DNA of 64,000 nucleotides, from assembly GCF_014779795.1 (NCBI RefSeq), contig NZ_JACXZS010000005.1:1-64000 (forward strand), written 5' to 3'. This stretch comes from Microbacterium helvum. Its GTDB lineage: Bacteria > Actinomycetota > Actinomycetes > Actinomycetales > Microbacteriaceae. The translations under genes were made by a program, and so were the position numbers. The notes beneath the pieces were generated by a model. The model had not been told where the DNA came from and did not search any database. It saw nothing but the letters and a program-made list of their open reading frames with translations. This document shows positions 16,645 to 25,136 of the stretch, one piece after another (within the stretch, counting starts at the first letter, position 1; the number at the start of each line of letters is the position of its first letter).

Positions 16645-16724
16645 TCCGAATATCGGATGATCGCGCCGTTTCCGGAGCGGCGGCGCCCGATCCTCCGGAA
16701 AACGCGGGATTGTCCGATATTCGG
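16645..16724. repeat. 80-bp palindromic element, copy 1
   Basis: Outer arms TCCGAATATCGGA (16645-16657) and TCCGATATTCGGA (16712-16724), inner arms CGTTTCCGGAG and CTCCGGAAAACG. A second, equally long copy lies at 16833-16912 and a half copy at 61247-61279. Confidence 0.85.
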
Positions 16725-16832
16725 AGCGCGAGGATGCCGGCGGCCGGGGTGTTCACAGCGTCAGGGATCCGCGGGTCGGGGCAGCATCCGTTCGCCGACG
16801 TCGTGGGGACCGCGCTCGCCTTGGGTGCGGGG

Positions 16833-16912
16833 CCGAATATCGGACGATCGCGACGTTTCCGGAGCGAGCGCCGCCACATTCTCCGGAAAACGCGCGAATC
16901 TCCGATATTCGG
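16833..16912. repeat. 80-bp palindromic element, copy 2
   Basis: CCGAATATCGGA opens and TCCGATATTCGG closes the element, with the same inner CGTTTCCGGAG/CTCCGGAAAACG arms as copy 1. The 108 bp between the copies are unrelated, so this is an insertion of like elements and not a simple tandem duplication. Confidence 0.85.
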
Positions 16913-16985
16913 ACCGCGGAGTTGGGGTGGATGCCGCACGCACGGCCCGTCCGGGCGAGGCCGCATCACGATCATGCAACAGGGA

Positions 16986-17004
16986 CATACCGCCCGGTCG
17001 GTTT
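16986..17004. promoter_or_regulatory. TetR-type operator, site B
   Basis: CATACCGCCCGGTCGGTTT, reverse complement of the AAACCGACC..CGGTATG consensus. A TAGGGT -10 candidate (17011-17016) follows, so the site lies in the -35/-10 zone of the importer operon promoter. Confidence 0.75.
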
Positions 17005-17043
17005 CTGCGCTAGGGTGAGGACACCCGACACGAAGAGGTGCCG

Positions 17044-17781
17044 ATGTCTGCACGAACCACCGCCCCCGAGGGCTCCGCCGCCCGGCTCGAACTGCGCTCC
17101 GTGAGCGTCGCGTTCGGTGGGCTCACTGCGCTCGACGATGTGTCGTTCGACGTGCAGCCGGGCGAGATCGTGGCGCTGATCGGCCCGAACGGAGCCGGCA
17201 AGACCACGGTGTTCAACGCGGTGTGCGGGCTCGTCCGCCACCGCGGCGCGGTGCGCATCGACGGTGCGCCCGCACCGCGGCGCACGGCGGACCTGACCGC
17301 GCGGGGCGTCTCGCGCACGCTGCAGGGACTGGGGCTCTTCGCCGGCCTCACCGTGCGCGAGAACGTGCTGCTTCCGGTCGCCGGGCGTCGCGACGCCGCT
17401 GACCGGGTCGCCGCGCAGCTGCGGGCGCTCGACCTGGAACCGCCGGCGGATCGTCCGGTCGCGGCGCTGCCCTACCCCGACCGCAAGCGCGTCGCACTCG
17501 CGCGCGCCCTGGTCACCGACCCGCGACTGCTGCTGCTCGACGAGCCCGCGGGCGGGCTGGGCTCGGACGACATCGCCGCCCTCGGCGACGTCGTGCGCGC
17601 CGCGACCTCGACGGGGTGTGCGGTCCTGCTGGTCGAGCATCACGTCGATTTCGTCATGGGACTCTCCGACCGCATCGTCGTGCTCGACTTCGGCCGCGTG
17701 ATCGCGCACGGCGCTCCGGACGAAGTGCGTGACGACCCGCGCGTCGAAGAGGCCTACCTCGGTGTGAAGGCGACGGCATGA
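17044..17781 (+). CDS. Branched-chain-type ABC importer, ATPase 1 (LivG-like)
   Basis: A 245-residue nucleotide-binding protein. Walker A is GPNGAGKTT (about residues 48-56) and Walker B LLLLDEPAGGL. The signature motif is degenerate (ALPYPDRKR in place of LSGGQ), which is common in LivG-type proteins, and the C-terminal YLGVKA tail is typical of the family. It energises uptake together with the LivF-like partner. The start at 17044 follows GAGG by 6 nt. It is the first of five importer genes, with operator site B at the promoter, so uptake is probably co-induced with the CoA genes. Confidence 0.9.
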   Translation: MSARTTAPEGSAARLELRSVSVAFGGLTALDDVSFDVQPGEIVALIGPNGAGKTTVFNAVCGLVRHRGAVRIDGAPAPRRTADLTARGVSRTLQGLGLFAGLTVRENVLLPVAGRRDAADRVAAQLRALDLEPPADRPVAALPYPDRKRVALARALVTDPRLLLLDEPAGGLGSDDIAALGDVVRAATSTGCAVLLVEHHVDFVMGLSDRIVVLDFGRVIAHGAPDEVRDDPRVEEAYLGVKATA

Positions 17782-18521
17782 CCGCGCCCGCGGTCACCGG
17801 CACGCGCGGCGGTGCGCTCGCGATCGATGCTCTCACCGTCGGCTACGGCGGCGCGCCCGTGCTCCACGGCGTCGGCTTCGACCTCGCACCCGGCGAGGTC
17901 GTCGCACTGCTCGGCGCGAACGGCGCCGGCAAGACGACGCTGCTGCGGACGATCGCGGGGCTGGTGGCCCCGGCATCCGGCGACATCCGTCTCGACGGCC
18001 GCGACCTCACCGCACTGCGCACCGAGGACCGTGCCCGACGCGGACTCGCCCTGGTGCCGGAGGGGCAGAGCGTCGTCGCCGAGCTCACCGTCGACGAGAA
18101 CCTGCACCTGGGTGCCCTGTGGCGTCATCGCGGGGCCGCCCGCGAGCGCGCCGTCGCCGACGTGTACGAGATGTTCGAGCCGCTCGCCCGCCGCCGCACC
18201 AGCGCCGGGCACCAGCTGTCCGGCGGCGAGCGGCAGATGCTGGCCCTCGGCCGCGCGCTCGTCGCCGACCCTGTGCTGCTGGCGCTCGACGAGCCGTCGC
18301 TCGGGCTCGCGCCGCTCGTCGTCGCGCACCTCATGTCGACCCTCCGCGACGCCGCCTCGAGCCGCGGGCTGACCGTGCTGCTCGCCGAGCAGAACGTGAC
18401 GAGCGCGCTGTCGATCGCCGACCGCGGGATCGTGCTCGACCTCGGCCGCGTCGTCGCCGATGCGTCCGCGGCGGCCCTCGCCGCCGACGACACCCTCCGC
18501 CACGCCTACCTGGGATTCTGA
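17778..18521 (+). CDS. Branched-chain-type ABC importer, ATPase 2 (LivF-like)
   Basis: A 247-residue ATPase with Walker A GANGAGKTT (about 46-54), canonical signature LSGGERQMLALGRAL and Walker B LLALDEPSLGLAP, and the LivF-type VVAELTVDENL segment. The ATG overlaps the previous gene by 4 bp and its stop overlaps the next start (TGATG), so translation is coupled along the operon. Confidence 0.9.
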   Translation: MTAPAVTGTRGGALAIDALTVGYGGAPVLHGVGFDLAPGEVVALLGANGAGKTTLLRTIAGLVAPASGDIRLDGRDLTALRTEDRARRGLALVPEGQSVVAELTVDENLHLGALWRHRGAARERAVADVYEMFEPLARRRTSAGHQLSGGERQMLALGRALVADPVLLALDEPSLGLAPLVVAHLMSTLRDAASSRGLTVLLAEQNVTSALSIADRGIVLDLGRVVADASAAALAADDTLRHAYLGF

Positions 18522-19399
18522 TGGACCGACTGCTCTTCCTCTTCGCGACGGGCCTCGCGCGCGGCGCGATCTTCGCGCTGTTCGCGCTGTCACTCGCGCT
18601 GATCTGGCGCGCCGCGCGCATCGTCAACTTCGCACAGGGCGCGATGGCGCTCGTCGCCGCGTACATCGCCTTCGCCGTCACCGGCCTCACCGGCTCGTAC
18701 TGGGTGGGCCTGGTCTCGGGGATCCTCGCAGGCGCGGCGATCGGCTTCTGTGTCGAGCGGGGGCTCATGCGCTTCGCCCCGCACAGCAGCCCGCTCGCCG
18801 GAGTGATCGTGGCGATCGGGCTCGTGATGGTGCTGCAATCGCTGCTGGGCGTCCTCTTCGGCGCGCAGTACCGCCCGATGCGCGCGCCCTTCGACGACAG
18901 CCCGATCATGGTGAGCGGCGTCCCGCTGCTCTCGCCGTACGACGTGTTCGTGCTCGTCGTCGCGCTCGTCGTGATGGCCGCGCTGGCGCTGCTGTTCACC
19001 CGCACGTCGCTCGGCCTGCAGCTGCGGGGTGCCGCCTTCGCTCCCGAGGTCTCGCGGGTGCTGGGCGTGCGCGTGGACCGCATGGTGACGATCGGATGGA
19101 TGCTGTCGGCCGCGGTCGCCGCGCTCGCCGCGCTGCTGCTGGTCCCCACCGAGCTCGGCCTCAACCCGCACGCCACCGACATGCTCTTCGTGTACGCGTT
19201 CGCGGTGGCGGTGGTGGGCGGGCTCGATTCACCCGTCGGTGCGCTGCTCGGCGGACTCGTGGTCGGCGTCGCGATGACGCTCGTCACCGGCTACCTCGGT
19301 GCGACGGTCGCGCCGATCGGCGTCCTGGTGCTGCTCGTGGCGGTGCTGCTGCTGCGCCCGGGCGGGCTGTTCTCGCTGCGAGAGGCGCGCAGCGCATGA
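18521..19399 (+). CDS. Branched-chain-type ABC importer, permease 1 (LivH-like)
   Basis: The 292-residue membrane protein has about eight helices. The conserved LivH opening GAIFALFALSLALIWRAARI and NFAQGAM is near residues 10-42, and VGGLDSPVGALLGGLVVGV near 227-245 contains the family's cytoplasmic ATPase-contact loop. It forms the channel with the LivM-like subunit. It overlaps its neighbours by 1 bp and 4 bp. Confidence 0.9.
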   Translation: MDRLLFLFATGLARGAIFALFALSLALIWRAARIVNFAQGAMALVAAYIAFAVTGLTGSYWVGLVSGILAGAAIGFCVERGLMRFAPHSSPLAGVIVAIGLVMVLQSLLGVLFGAQYRPMRAPFDDSPIMVSGVPLLSPYDVFVLVVALVVMAALALLFTRTSLGLQLRGAAFAPEVSRVLGVRVDRMVTIGWMLSAAVAALAALLLVPTELGLNPHATDMLFVYAFAVAVVGGLDSPVGALLGGLVVGVAMTLVTGYLGATVAPIGVLVLLVAVLLLRPGGLFSLREARSA

Positions 19400-20526
19400 G
19401 CGGGCGGATGAGGCCGCTGCGCGGCATCCCTCGCATCCTCGTCCTCGGCGCGGGGCTCACCGTCCTCGCGATCGGCGGCACCTTCCTGCTGGACCCGTAC
19501 CGCAACTTCCAGCTCGCGACGATCGCCGCGTACTTCTGCGCGACCGCGGGGCTCACCGTCCTCATCGGCCGCTCGGGCCAGCTCTCGCTCGGTCATGCCG
19601 CGCTCATGGCCGCGGGCGGCTACGGCTTCGCGCTGACGGCCAATGCGATGACGGATGCCGGGGCCACCGGCATCCCGCGATTCCTGGTCTCTCTGCTCGT
19701 GGCCGCGCTGGTCGCCGGCGTGATCGGCTGGCTGCTGGGTCTTGCGGCAGCGCGGCTGCGGGGACCCTACCTCGCCGGGGTCACGCTCGCGCTCGTGATC
19801 GCGCTGCCCGCGGTCGCGGCGGTGTTCTCGGGCGTGCTGCGCGGAGATCAGGGCGTGCAGATCGCCTACGACGGCGTGTCCCCGCTGCTGGAACGGCTGA
19901 TCGCGGTCGAGCAGTGGCAGGCGTGGGTCGCGATCCTCGTGACCGGTGTCGTGGTGACCGCGCTCGTCGTGCTCACGAAGGGCCCCACCGGACTGCGCAT
20001 GCGGGCCGTGCGCGACGACGAGACCGCGGCGCGGCTGAACGGCGTGCGGCCGGGGCGCGTCAAGGTCGGCGCGTTCACGGCGAGCTCTCTCGCCGCCGGT
20101 GCGGGCGGCGCCGTGCTGTGCTTCGTGACGCAGTCGGTCAGCCCCGGCGCGTACACGCTCGCCTTCTCGCTGCTGCTCGTCGTGGCCGTCGTGCTCGGTG
20201 GCCTCAGCAGCATCGGGGGAGCGGCGATCGGCTCGGCGCTCATCGTGATGCTGCCGTGGATGCTGGGCGTCGCCGCCGATGCGCTGCCCCTTCCCGCCGA
20301 GGTCGAGCAGCGTCTCTCGGGCAACCTCTCGATCCTCGTCTTCGGGCTGCTGCTGATCGTCGTGACGCTCGCCCGGCCGGGCGGGCTGGCGGGCATCGGC
20401 CGGCAGTGGCGGCGGCGCAGGAGCGGCGCCGGGGCGCGGCATCCCGAACCCCCGCGTGAAGCCGCGCCGCCCGAACCCGCACCTGAGCTCGAAACCGCAC
20501 CACCCACATCACACAGAAAGAGGTGA
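19396..20526 (+). CDS. Branched-chain-type ABC importer, permease 2 (LivM-like)
   Basis: A 376-residue LivM-type membrane protein: hydrophobic start, GRSGQLSLGHAALMAAGGYG (about residues 55-74), and the C-terminal VLGGLSSIGGAAIGSALIV ATPase-contact region. The last ~40 residues are a Pro/Glu/Arg-rich cytoplasmic tail (PEPPREAAPPEPAPE) that is longer than usual. The start is an ATGA overlap with the previous permease. Confidence 0.9.
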   Translation: MSGRMRPLRGIPRILVLGAGLTVLAIGGTFLLDPYRNFQLATIAAYFCATAGLTVLIGRSGQLSLGHAALMAAGGYGFALTANAMTDAGATGIPRFLVSLLVAALVAGVIGWLLGLAAARLRGPYLAGVTLALVIALPAVAAVFSGVLRGDQGVQIAYDGVSPLLERLIAVEQWQAWVAILVTGVVVTALVVLTKGPTGLRMRAVRDDETAARLNGVRPGRVKVGAFTASSLAAGAGGAVLCFVTQSVSPGAYTLAFSLLLVVAVVLGGLSSIGGAAIGSALIVMLPWMLGVAADALPLPAEVEQRLSGNLSILVFGLLLIVVTLARPGGLAGIGRQWRRRRSGAGARHPEPPREAAPPEPAPELETAPPTSHRKR

Positions 20527-20528
20527 CC

Positions 20529-21815
20529 ATGTCACAGCACACCCTCACCCGCCGCCTCGCGGCGACCGTCGGCGCCGCCGCCGTCGCCGTTGCGCTCGCG
20601 GGATGCAGCACACCCGCTGCCACGAGCGCCGGCGACGAGGACGTCCCCGGCGTCAGCGACGACACCGTGACGATCGGCACGCACACTCCGCTGACCGGTC
20701 CGGCCGCGGCCGGGTACTCGTCGATCTCGGCGGCGGCGACCGCGTACTTCGCGTACCTGAACGAGAAGGGCGGCATCCACGGCCGCTCGATCGACTACAT
20801 CGTGAAGGACGACGGCTACAACCCGGCGACCACGCAGACCGTGGTGCGCGAGCTCGTGCAGGAGGACGACGTCTTCGCGATCGTCAACGGGCTCGGCACC
20901 CCGACCCACACGGCGGTGCTCGAGTACCTGAACCAGAACAAGGTGCCCGACCTGTTCGTCGCCTCCGGCTCGACCAGCTGGAACCAGCCGGAGACGTACC
21001 CGTACACGTTCGGGTTCAACGCCGACTACATGGTCGAGGGCGCGGCGCTCGCGCAGTACGCGGCCGACGAGCACCCCGACAAGGTCGTGTGCCTGCTCGG
21101 GCAGGACGACGACTTCGGCGACGAGATGATCGAGGGTGCAGAGCTGGCGCTCGGCGCCGACGGGCTCGCCCACGTGGAGCGGTACTCGGTGTCGAACCAG
21201 GACGTGTCGGCGCAGATCGGCGCGCTCAAGGCGGCCGGCTGCGAGATCAACATCCTCGGCACCATCAACGGGTTCACCGCACTGGCCCTCGGGACCGCGG
21301 CCAAGATGGGGTGGTTCCCGATGTGGTTCTCGTCGTCGTCGGGCGCGGACTACCCCACGCTCGTCGGGTACCTCGGCGAGGACGTCGGCCCCAAGCTGCT
21401 GCAGGGCCTCGTCGGCACCAACTACCTGCCGTCGCTCGGCGGGGACTCCGACTGGGTGTCGCTGTTCCGCCAGGTGAACGACGACTACAACGACGGCGCG
21501 CCCTTCGACGGCAACACGATCTACGGCATGAGCGTCGCGTACCTGTTCGCCGAGGCACTGGAGGCCGCCGGCGAGAACCCGACGCGGGAATCGCTGGTTT
21601 CGGCCGTGACCTCGGGCGACCTCGCCGGCAACGGCATCCTTCCGCTCTCGTTCGGCGAAGACAGCCACGCCGCCTACCTCGGCGTCGGCATCACCGCCGT
21701 CGACCAGGGTGTGCAGGACTACGTCGGCGCCACCTACGCCGTCGACGGCGGCAGCGTGACCTCCGTCGACCCGGCGCCCGTCGACCTGTCGGGCGAGGGC
21801 ATCCCCGGCAGCTGA
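20529..21815 (+). CDS. Substrate-binding lipoprotein of the branched-chain-type importer
   Basis: A 428-residue periplasmic-binding-protein-fold lipoprotein. The signal ends LALAGC (Cys about 26), so the protein is anchored outside the membrane. The type-1 binding fold follows (VTIGTHTPLTGPAAAGYSS, then VNGLGTPTHTAVLEY). AAAGAGGTG precedes the ATG, 2 bp after the LivM-like gene. Relatives bind branched amino acids, amides, or aromatic and aliphatic acids; given the CoA-ligase and dehydrogenase neighbours a carboxylate is more likely than an amino acid, but this is inference. A strong terminator follows. Confidence 0.9.
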   Translation: MSQHTLTRRLAATVGAAAVAVALAGCSTPAATSAGDEDVPGVSDDTVTIGTHTPLTGPAAAGYSSISAAATAYFAYLNEKGGIHGRSIDYIVKDDGYNPATTQTVVRELVQEDDVFAIVNGLGTPTHTAVLEYLNQNKVPDLFVASGSTSWNQPETYPYTFGFNADYMVEGAALAQYAADEHPDKVVCLLGQDDDFGDEMIEGAELALGADGLAHVERYSVSNQDVSAQIGALKAAGCEINILGTINGFTALALGTAAKMGWFPMWFSSSSGADYPTLVGYLGEDVGPKLLQGLVGTNYLPSLGGDSDWVSLFRQVNDDYNDGAPFDGNTIYGMSVAYLFAEALEAAGENPTRESLVSAVTSGDLAGNGILPLSFGEDSHAAYLGVGITAVDQGVQDYVGATYAVDGGSVTSVDPAPVDLSGEGIPGS

Positions 21816-21825
21816 TCCCCCCCGG

Positions 21826-21863
21826 CGACACGGCCCGGACCCCGCGGGGTCCGGGCCGTGTCG
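21826..21863. terminator. Terminator of the importer operon
   Basis: CGACACGGCCCGGACCCC pairs perfectly with GGGGTCCGGGCCGTGTCG, 10 bp after the binding-protein stop and followed by TTGTG. It is the strongest hairpin in this region. Confidence 0.9.
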
Positions 21864-21948
21864 TTGTGCGGAGGAGGGACGAAACGTCGCAAGCCGCCCA
21901 TCGGACCAGGCTGCGCCCGCGCTGGGCCGGGTTGTCGAGGGCGGCTTG

Positions 21949-22032
21949 CGGCGTTTCGTCTTCGCTCGTTCCTCGCTTCGCTCAACGACCACGTTCTGGT
22001 CGTTGAGCGAGCGGAGCGAGTCGAAACGCCGC
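21949..22032. repeat. REP-like palindromic repeat, copy 1
   Basis: GCGTTTCGTCTTCGCTCG on the left pairs with GAGCGGAGCGAGTCGAAACGC on the right, around GGTCGTTGAGC and its complement. The same ~82-bp unit recurs at 22102-22183. The 405 bp between the terminator and the ligase gene hold only these repeats and a further inverted repeat (21881-21957); I see no gene. Confidence 0.85.
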
Positions 22033-22101
22033 ACACCGCTCGTCGGACCCTGCCACGTCTGCGACGTCGGCGTCGGCGTGGGTTCGCGAGAGCGTCTCGC
22101 C

Positions 22102-22183
22102 GCGTTTCGTCTTCGCTCGTTCCTCGCGTCGCTCAACGACCGAGTTCTGGTCGTTGAGCGAGCGGAGCGAGTCGAAACGCCGC
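22102..22183. repeat. REP-like palindromic repeat, copy 2
   Basis: Nearly identical to copy 1, same orientation, 70 bp further on. The GTCGTTGAGCGAGCGGAGCG core is a palindrome type I associate with intergenic repeats of Microbacteriaceae. Confidence 0.85.
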
Positions 22184-22268
22184 GAGCCGCCGATCGGACG
22201 ATCGCGCGGCGACCACTGCTGGCCGAGTCCATGAGAGTGGCTCCAGGCGGCGTGAACTCGAACTCGCG

Positions 22269-23849
22269 TCAGCGCACCGGGGTGAACTGCGTCACGAGGT
22301 CGCGCTTGAGCACCTTGCCGCTGGCGCCGAGTGGCAGCGACGGCACGATGTGGACGACGCGCGGGTACTTGTACGCGGCGATGCGGTCGCGGGCGAAGGC
22401 GACCACCTCGTCGGCGTCGAGGGTGACGCCCTCATGCGGCACGACGGCGGCGTGCACCTCTTGTCCGCGTACGTCGTCGGCCACGCCGAAGACGGCCGCG
22501 ACGGCGACACCGGGGTGCCGCGCCAGCACGGCCTCGACCTCGGTGGGGTACACGTTGTAGCCGGAGCGGACGATCATGTCCTTCTTGCGGTCGACGATCG
22601 TGAGCACGCCGTCGACGTAGGTGCCGAGATCGCCCGTGCGGAACCACCCGTCGACGACGGCGTCGGCGGAGGCGTCGGCTCGTCCGAGGTATCCCTTGAA
22701 CAGGTTGTGGCCGCGCACCACGATCTCGCCGAGCGCGTCCGGCGCGTCGAGCAGCGCCACGGCGCCCTCGTCGTCGGGGTCGGCGATCGCGACGTCGACG
22801 CCCCACAGTGTGCGCCCGACGGTGCCGGGCCGGATCGGCCGCCCGAGCGGGTTGGACGACACGGTCGGCGCGGTCTCGGTGAGGCCGTACCCCTCGTGCA
22901 CATCGGCGCCGAACGTGTCGCGGAACGCCTCGAGCACGGCGACGGGCAGTGCCGCGCCGCCCGAGACCGCGTAGCGGAGGGGCGGGCGGGCCGCGGACCG
23001 CCGGGAAGCCTCGAGCATGCCGACGTACATCGTCGGCACTGCCGTGAACACGGTCGCCTCGAGCGATGTCATGAGCGCGAGCGCCTCGTCGGCGTCGAAG
23101 CGGGGGAGCAGGATGACGGATGCCCCCACCCGCAGCGCGATGTTCATGACGGCCGTCTGCCCGAACGTGTGGAACAGCGGCAGCCCTCCGAACACGATGT
23201 CGTCCGCGCGCAGGTCGAACGCGTCGATGAGCGTCGTGTGCACCTGTTCGACGATCGACAGGTGCGAGCCGACGGCGCCCTTGGGTGTGCCGGTGGTGCC
23301 GCTCGTGTACAGGATCGTGGCGGCGTCCAGCGGGCCCACCGATTCGTGCCGGGCGATCGGGGTTGCAGCGGCCGCCTCGGCTTCCAAGCGCGGGAGCCCG
23401 GCGTCCGACGACACCGGCAGCAGCACCGTCACGAGTGGCACGCCGGCCGCGGCCGCGGCCGGAACGGCCTCGCCGAGCAGCGGCGCCGCGACCACCAGCA
23501 GGTCGGCGTCGGCGTCGCTCAGCACGTACGAGATCTCGTCGGACTTGAAGAGCAGGTGCACGGGCACGACGATCGCGCCCAGCGACAGCACGGCGTAGTA
23601 GACGCGCGCGAAGTCCGGCACGTTCGGCATGAGCATCGCCACGCGGTCGCCGCGCCCGATGCCGCGCTCCCGCAGCGCGCCGGCGTACGCGCGCGTCTGG
23701 TCCCACAGTTCGCGGTAGCTCGTCGTCCCACCCGCGAAGTGGAAGGCGACGCGGTCGGCGTGGCGCTCGGCCGATTCGGCCAGGATGCTCGCGACCGACA
23801 TCGTCGCGAATCCGGGCCCGTCGATCGCGGGGTCGGTGGGGTGGGTCAT
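22269..23849 (-). CDS. Acyl-CoA ligase / AMP-binding enzyme (long/medium-chain type)
   Basis: A 526-residue ANL-superfamily ligase. The P-loop YTSGTTGTPKG is at about 178-188, GYGLTE at about 318, WFRTGDLG near 400 and the C-terminal catalytic lysine in GKVLKRD near 512. It would adenylate a carboxylic acid and transfer it to CoA, the entry step of the island's pathway. AAGGAGACC precedes the ATG at 23849. It lies 84 bp downstream of the acyl-CoA dehydrogenase gene on the same strand, so it is probably the last gene of the operon under operator site C. Confidence 0.9.
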   Translation of the reverse strand: MTHPTDPAIDGPGFATMSVASILAESAERHADRVAFHFAGGTTSYRELWDQTRAYAGALRERGIGRGDRVAMLMPNVPDFARVYYAVLSLGAIVVPVHLLFKSDEISYVLSDADADLLVVAAPLLGEAVPAAAAAGVPLVTVLLPVSSDAGLPRLEAEAAAATPIARHESVGPLDAATILYTSGTTGTPKGAVGSHLSIVEQVHTTLIDAFDLRADDIVFGGLPLFHTFGQTAVMNIALRVGASVILLPRFDADEALALMTSLEATVFTAVPTMYVGMLEASRRSAARPPLRYAVSGGAALPVAVLEAFRDTFGADVHEGYGLTETAPTVSSNPLGRPIRPGTVGRTLWGVDVAIADPDDEGAVALLDAPDALGEIVVRGHNLFKGYLGRADASADAVVDGWFRTGDLGTYVDGVLTIVDRKKDMIVRSGYNVYPTEVEAVLARHPGVAVAAVFGVADDVRGQEVHAAVVPHEGVTLDADEVVAFARDRIAAYKYPRVVHIVPSLPLGASGKVLKRDLVTQFTPVR

Positions 23850-23933
23850 CACGGTCTCCTTCGACCTCTGAGTGGGGGAGGTGGATGCCGGCGCCCGGGG
23901 CCGTCGGTCATGCCCGGGTGGCGGCATCCGTCG

Positions 23934-25136
23934 TCATGAGCGCAGCTGCGCCCGGCCGAGGCTCGCGAGATGCACCTCGTCGGGACCGTCGGCGATGCGC
24001 AGCGACCGGATGCCGGCGTAGAGCTCGGCGAGCGGGGTGTCGGACGAGACACCCGCGCCGCCGTGCAGCTGGATCGCCCGGTCGATGATCTGCTGCACCG
24101 CCCGCGGCACGGCGATCTTGATCGCCTGGATCTCGGTCATCGCGTGGCGATTGCCGACGGTGTCCATCAGCCACGCCGTCTTGAGCACGAGCAGGCGAAG
24201 CGACTCCAGCTGGATGCGCGCTTCGGCGATCCACTCGCGCACGACGCCCTGTTCCGACAGCGACCCGCCGAACGCGTGGCGCTCGCCGGCGCGCGCGACC
24301 ATGAGCGCGAGCGCCCTCTCGCCCATGCCGAGCGCGCGCATGCAGTGATGGATGCGGCCGGGGCCCAGGCGCGCCTGCGCGATCGCGAAGCCCTCGCCCT
24401 CGCCGGCGATCAGGTTGCTCGCCGGCACGCGCACCTCGTCGAAGGCGATCTCGGCGTGCCCGCCGTGATCGCGGTCGTCGTAGCCGAACACGGTGAGGGG
24501 TCGCACGATGCGCACACCCGGCGTGTCGCGGGGAACCAGGATCATGGACTGCTGACGGTGGCGTGCGGCATCCGGATCCGTCTTCCCCATCACGATGAAG
24601 ACCGCGGCGTCCGGGTTCATCGCGCCCGTCGACCACCACTTGCGGCCGGTGATCACGTAATGGTCGCCGTCGCGGCGGATCCGGGTGCCGATGTTCGTGG
24701 CGTCCGACGAGGCGACGTCGGGCTCGGTCATGCAGAACGCCGAGCGGATGCGGGCCTCCAGCAGCGGCTGGAGCCACTGCTCCTGCTGGGCGGGCGTGCC
24801 GAAGTCGTTCAGCACCTCCATGTTGCCGGTGTCGGGCGCGGCGCAGTTGAACGCCGGCGGCGCCAGGCGGGGACTCCACCCGGTGACCTCGGCCACGGGC
24901 GCGTACTGCAGGTTGCTGAGGCCGGCGCCGCGCTCGCCGGGCAGGAACAGGTTCCACAGGCCTCGGGTGCGGGCCTCGCTCTGCAGCTCGCGCACGATGG
25001 GGCGCACACCCCATTCGTCGGGCGTCGCGGTCAGCTGCGCGTCCAGCACCGGCTCGGCGGGCAGGACCCGCTCGTCGACGAAGGCGCGGGCGCGCTCGGT
25101 GTGGTCCTGGGCTGTGGCGTCGGGGGCGAAGTCCAT
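23934..25136 (-). CDS. Acyl-CoA dehydrogenase, ACAD10/11-like
   Basis: A 400-residue flavoprotein. FAD- and substrate-binding stretches [15 protein letters not shown] and [13 protein letters not shown] are near residues 135-185; the C-terminal [22 protein letters not shown] and IADGPDEVH are typical of ACAD10/11-type enzymes, not of the classical short-chain group, and the usual catalytic-Glu motif is absent. With the upstream phosphotransferase (TGATG overlap) it reproduces as two proteins what is one fusion in animal ACAD10, a pairing linked to oxidation of 4-hydroxy acids. That function is a family-based inference. Confidence 0.9.
   Translation of the reverse strand: MDFAPDATAQDHTERARAFVDERVLPAEPVLDAQLTATPDEWGVRPIVRELQSEARTRGLWNLFLPGERGAGLSNLQYAPVAEVTGWSPRLAPPAFNCAAPDTGNMEVLNDFGTPAQQEQWLQPLLEARIRSAFCMTEPDVASSDATNIGTRIRRDGDHYVITGRKWWSTGAMNPDAAVFIVMGKTDPDAARHRQQSMILVPRDTPGVRIVRPLTVFGYDDRDHGGHAEIAFDEVRVPASNLIAGEGEGFAIAQARLGPGRIHHCMRALGMGERALALMVARAGERHAFGGSLSEQGVVREWIAEARIQLESLRLLVLKTAWLMDTVGNRHAMTEIQAIKIAVPRAVQQIIDRAIQLHGGAGVSSDTPLAELYAGIRSLRIADGPDEVHLASLGRAQLRS

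Noticed and set aside
21949..22183. Possible CRISPR array
   Set aside because: There are only two units, each internally palindromic, 70 bp apart with no spacer regularity and no cas genes.
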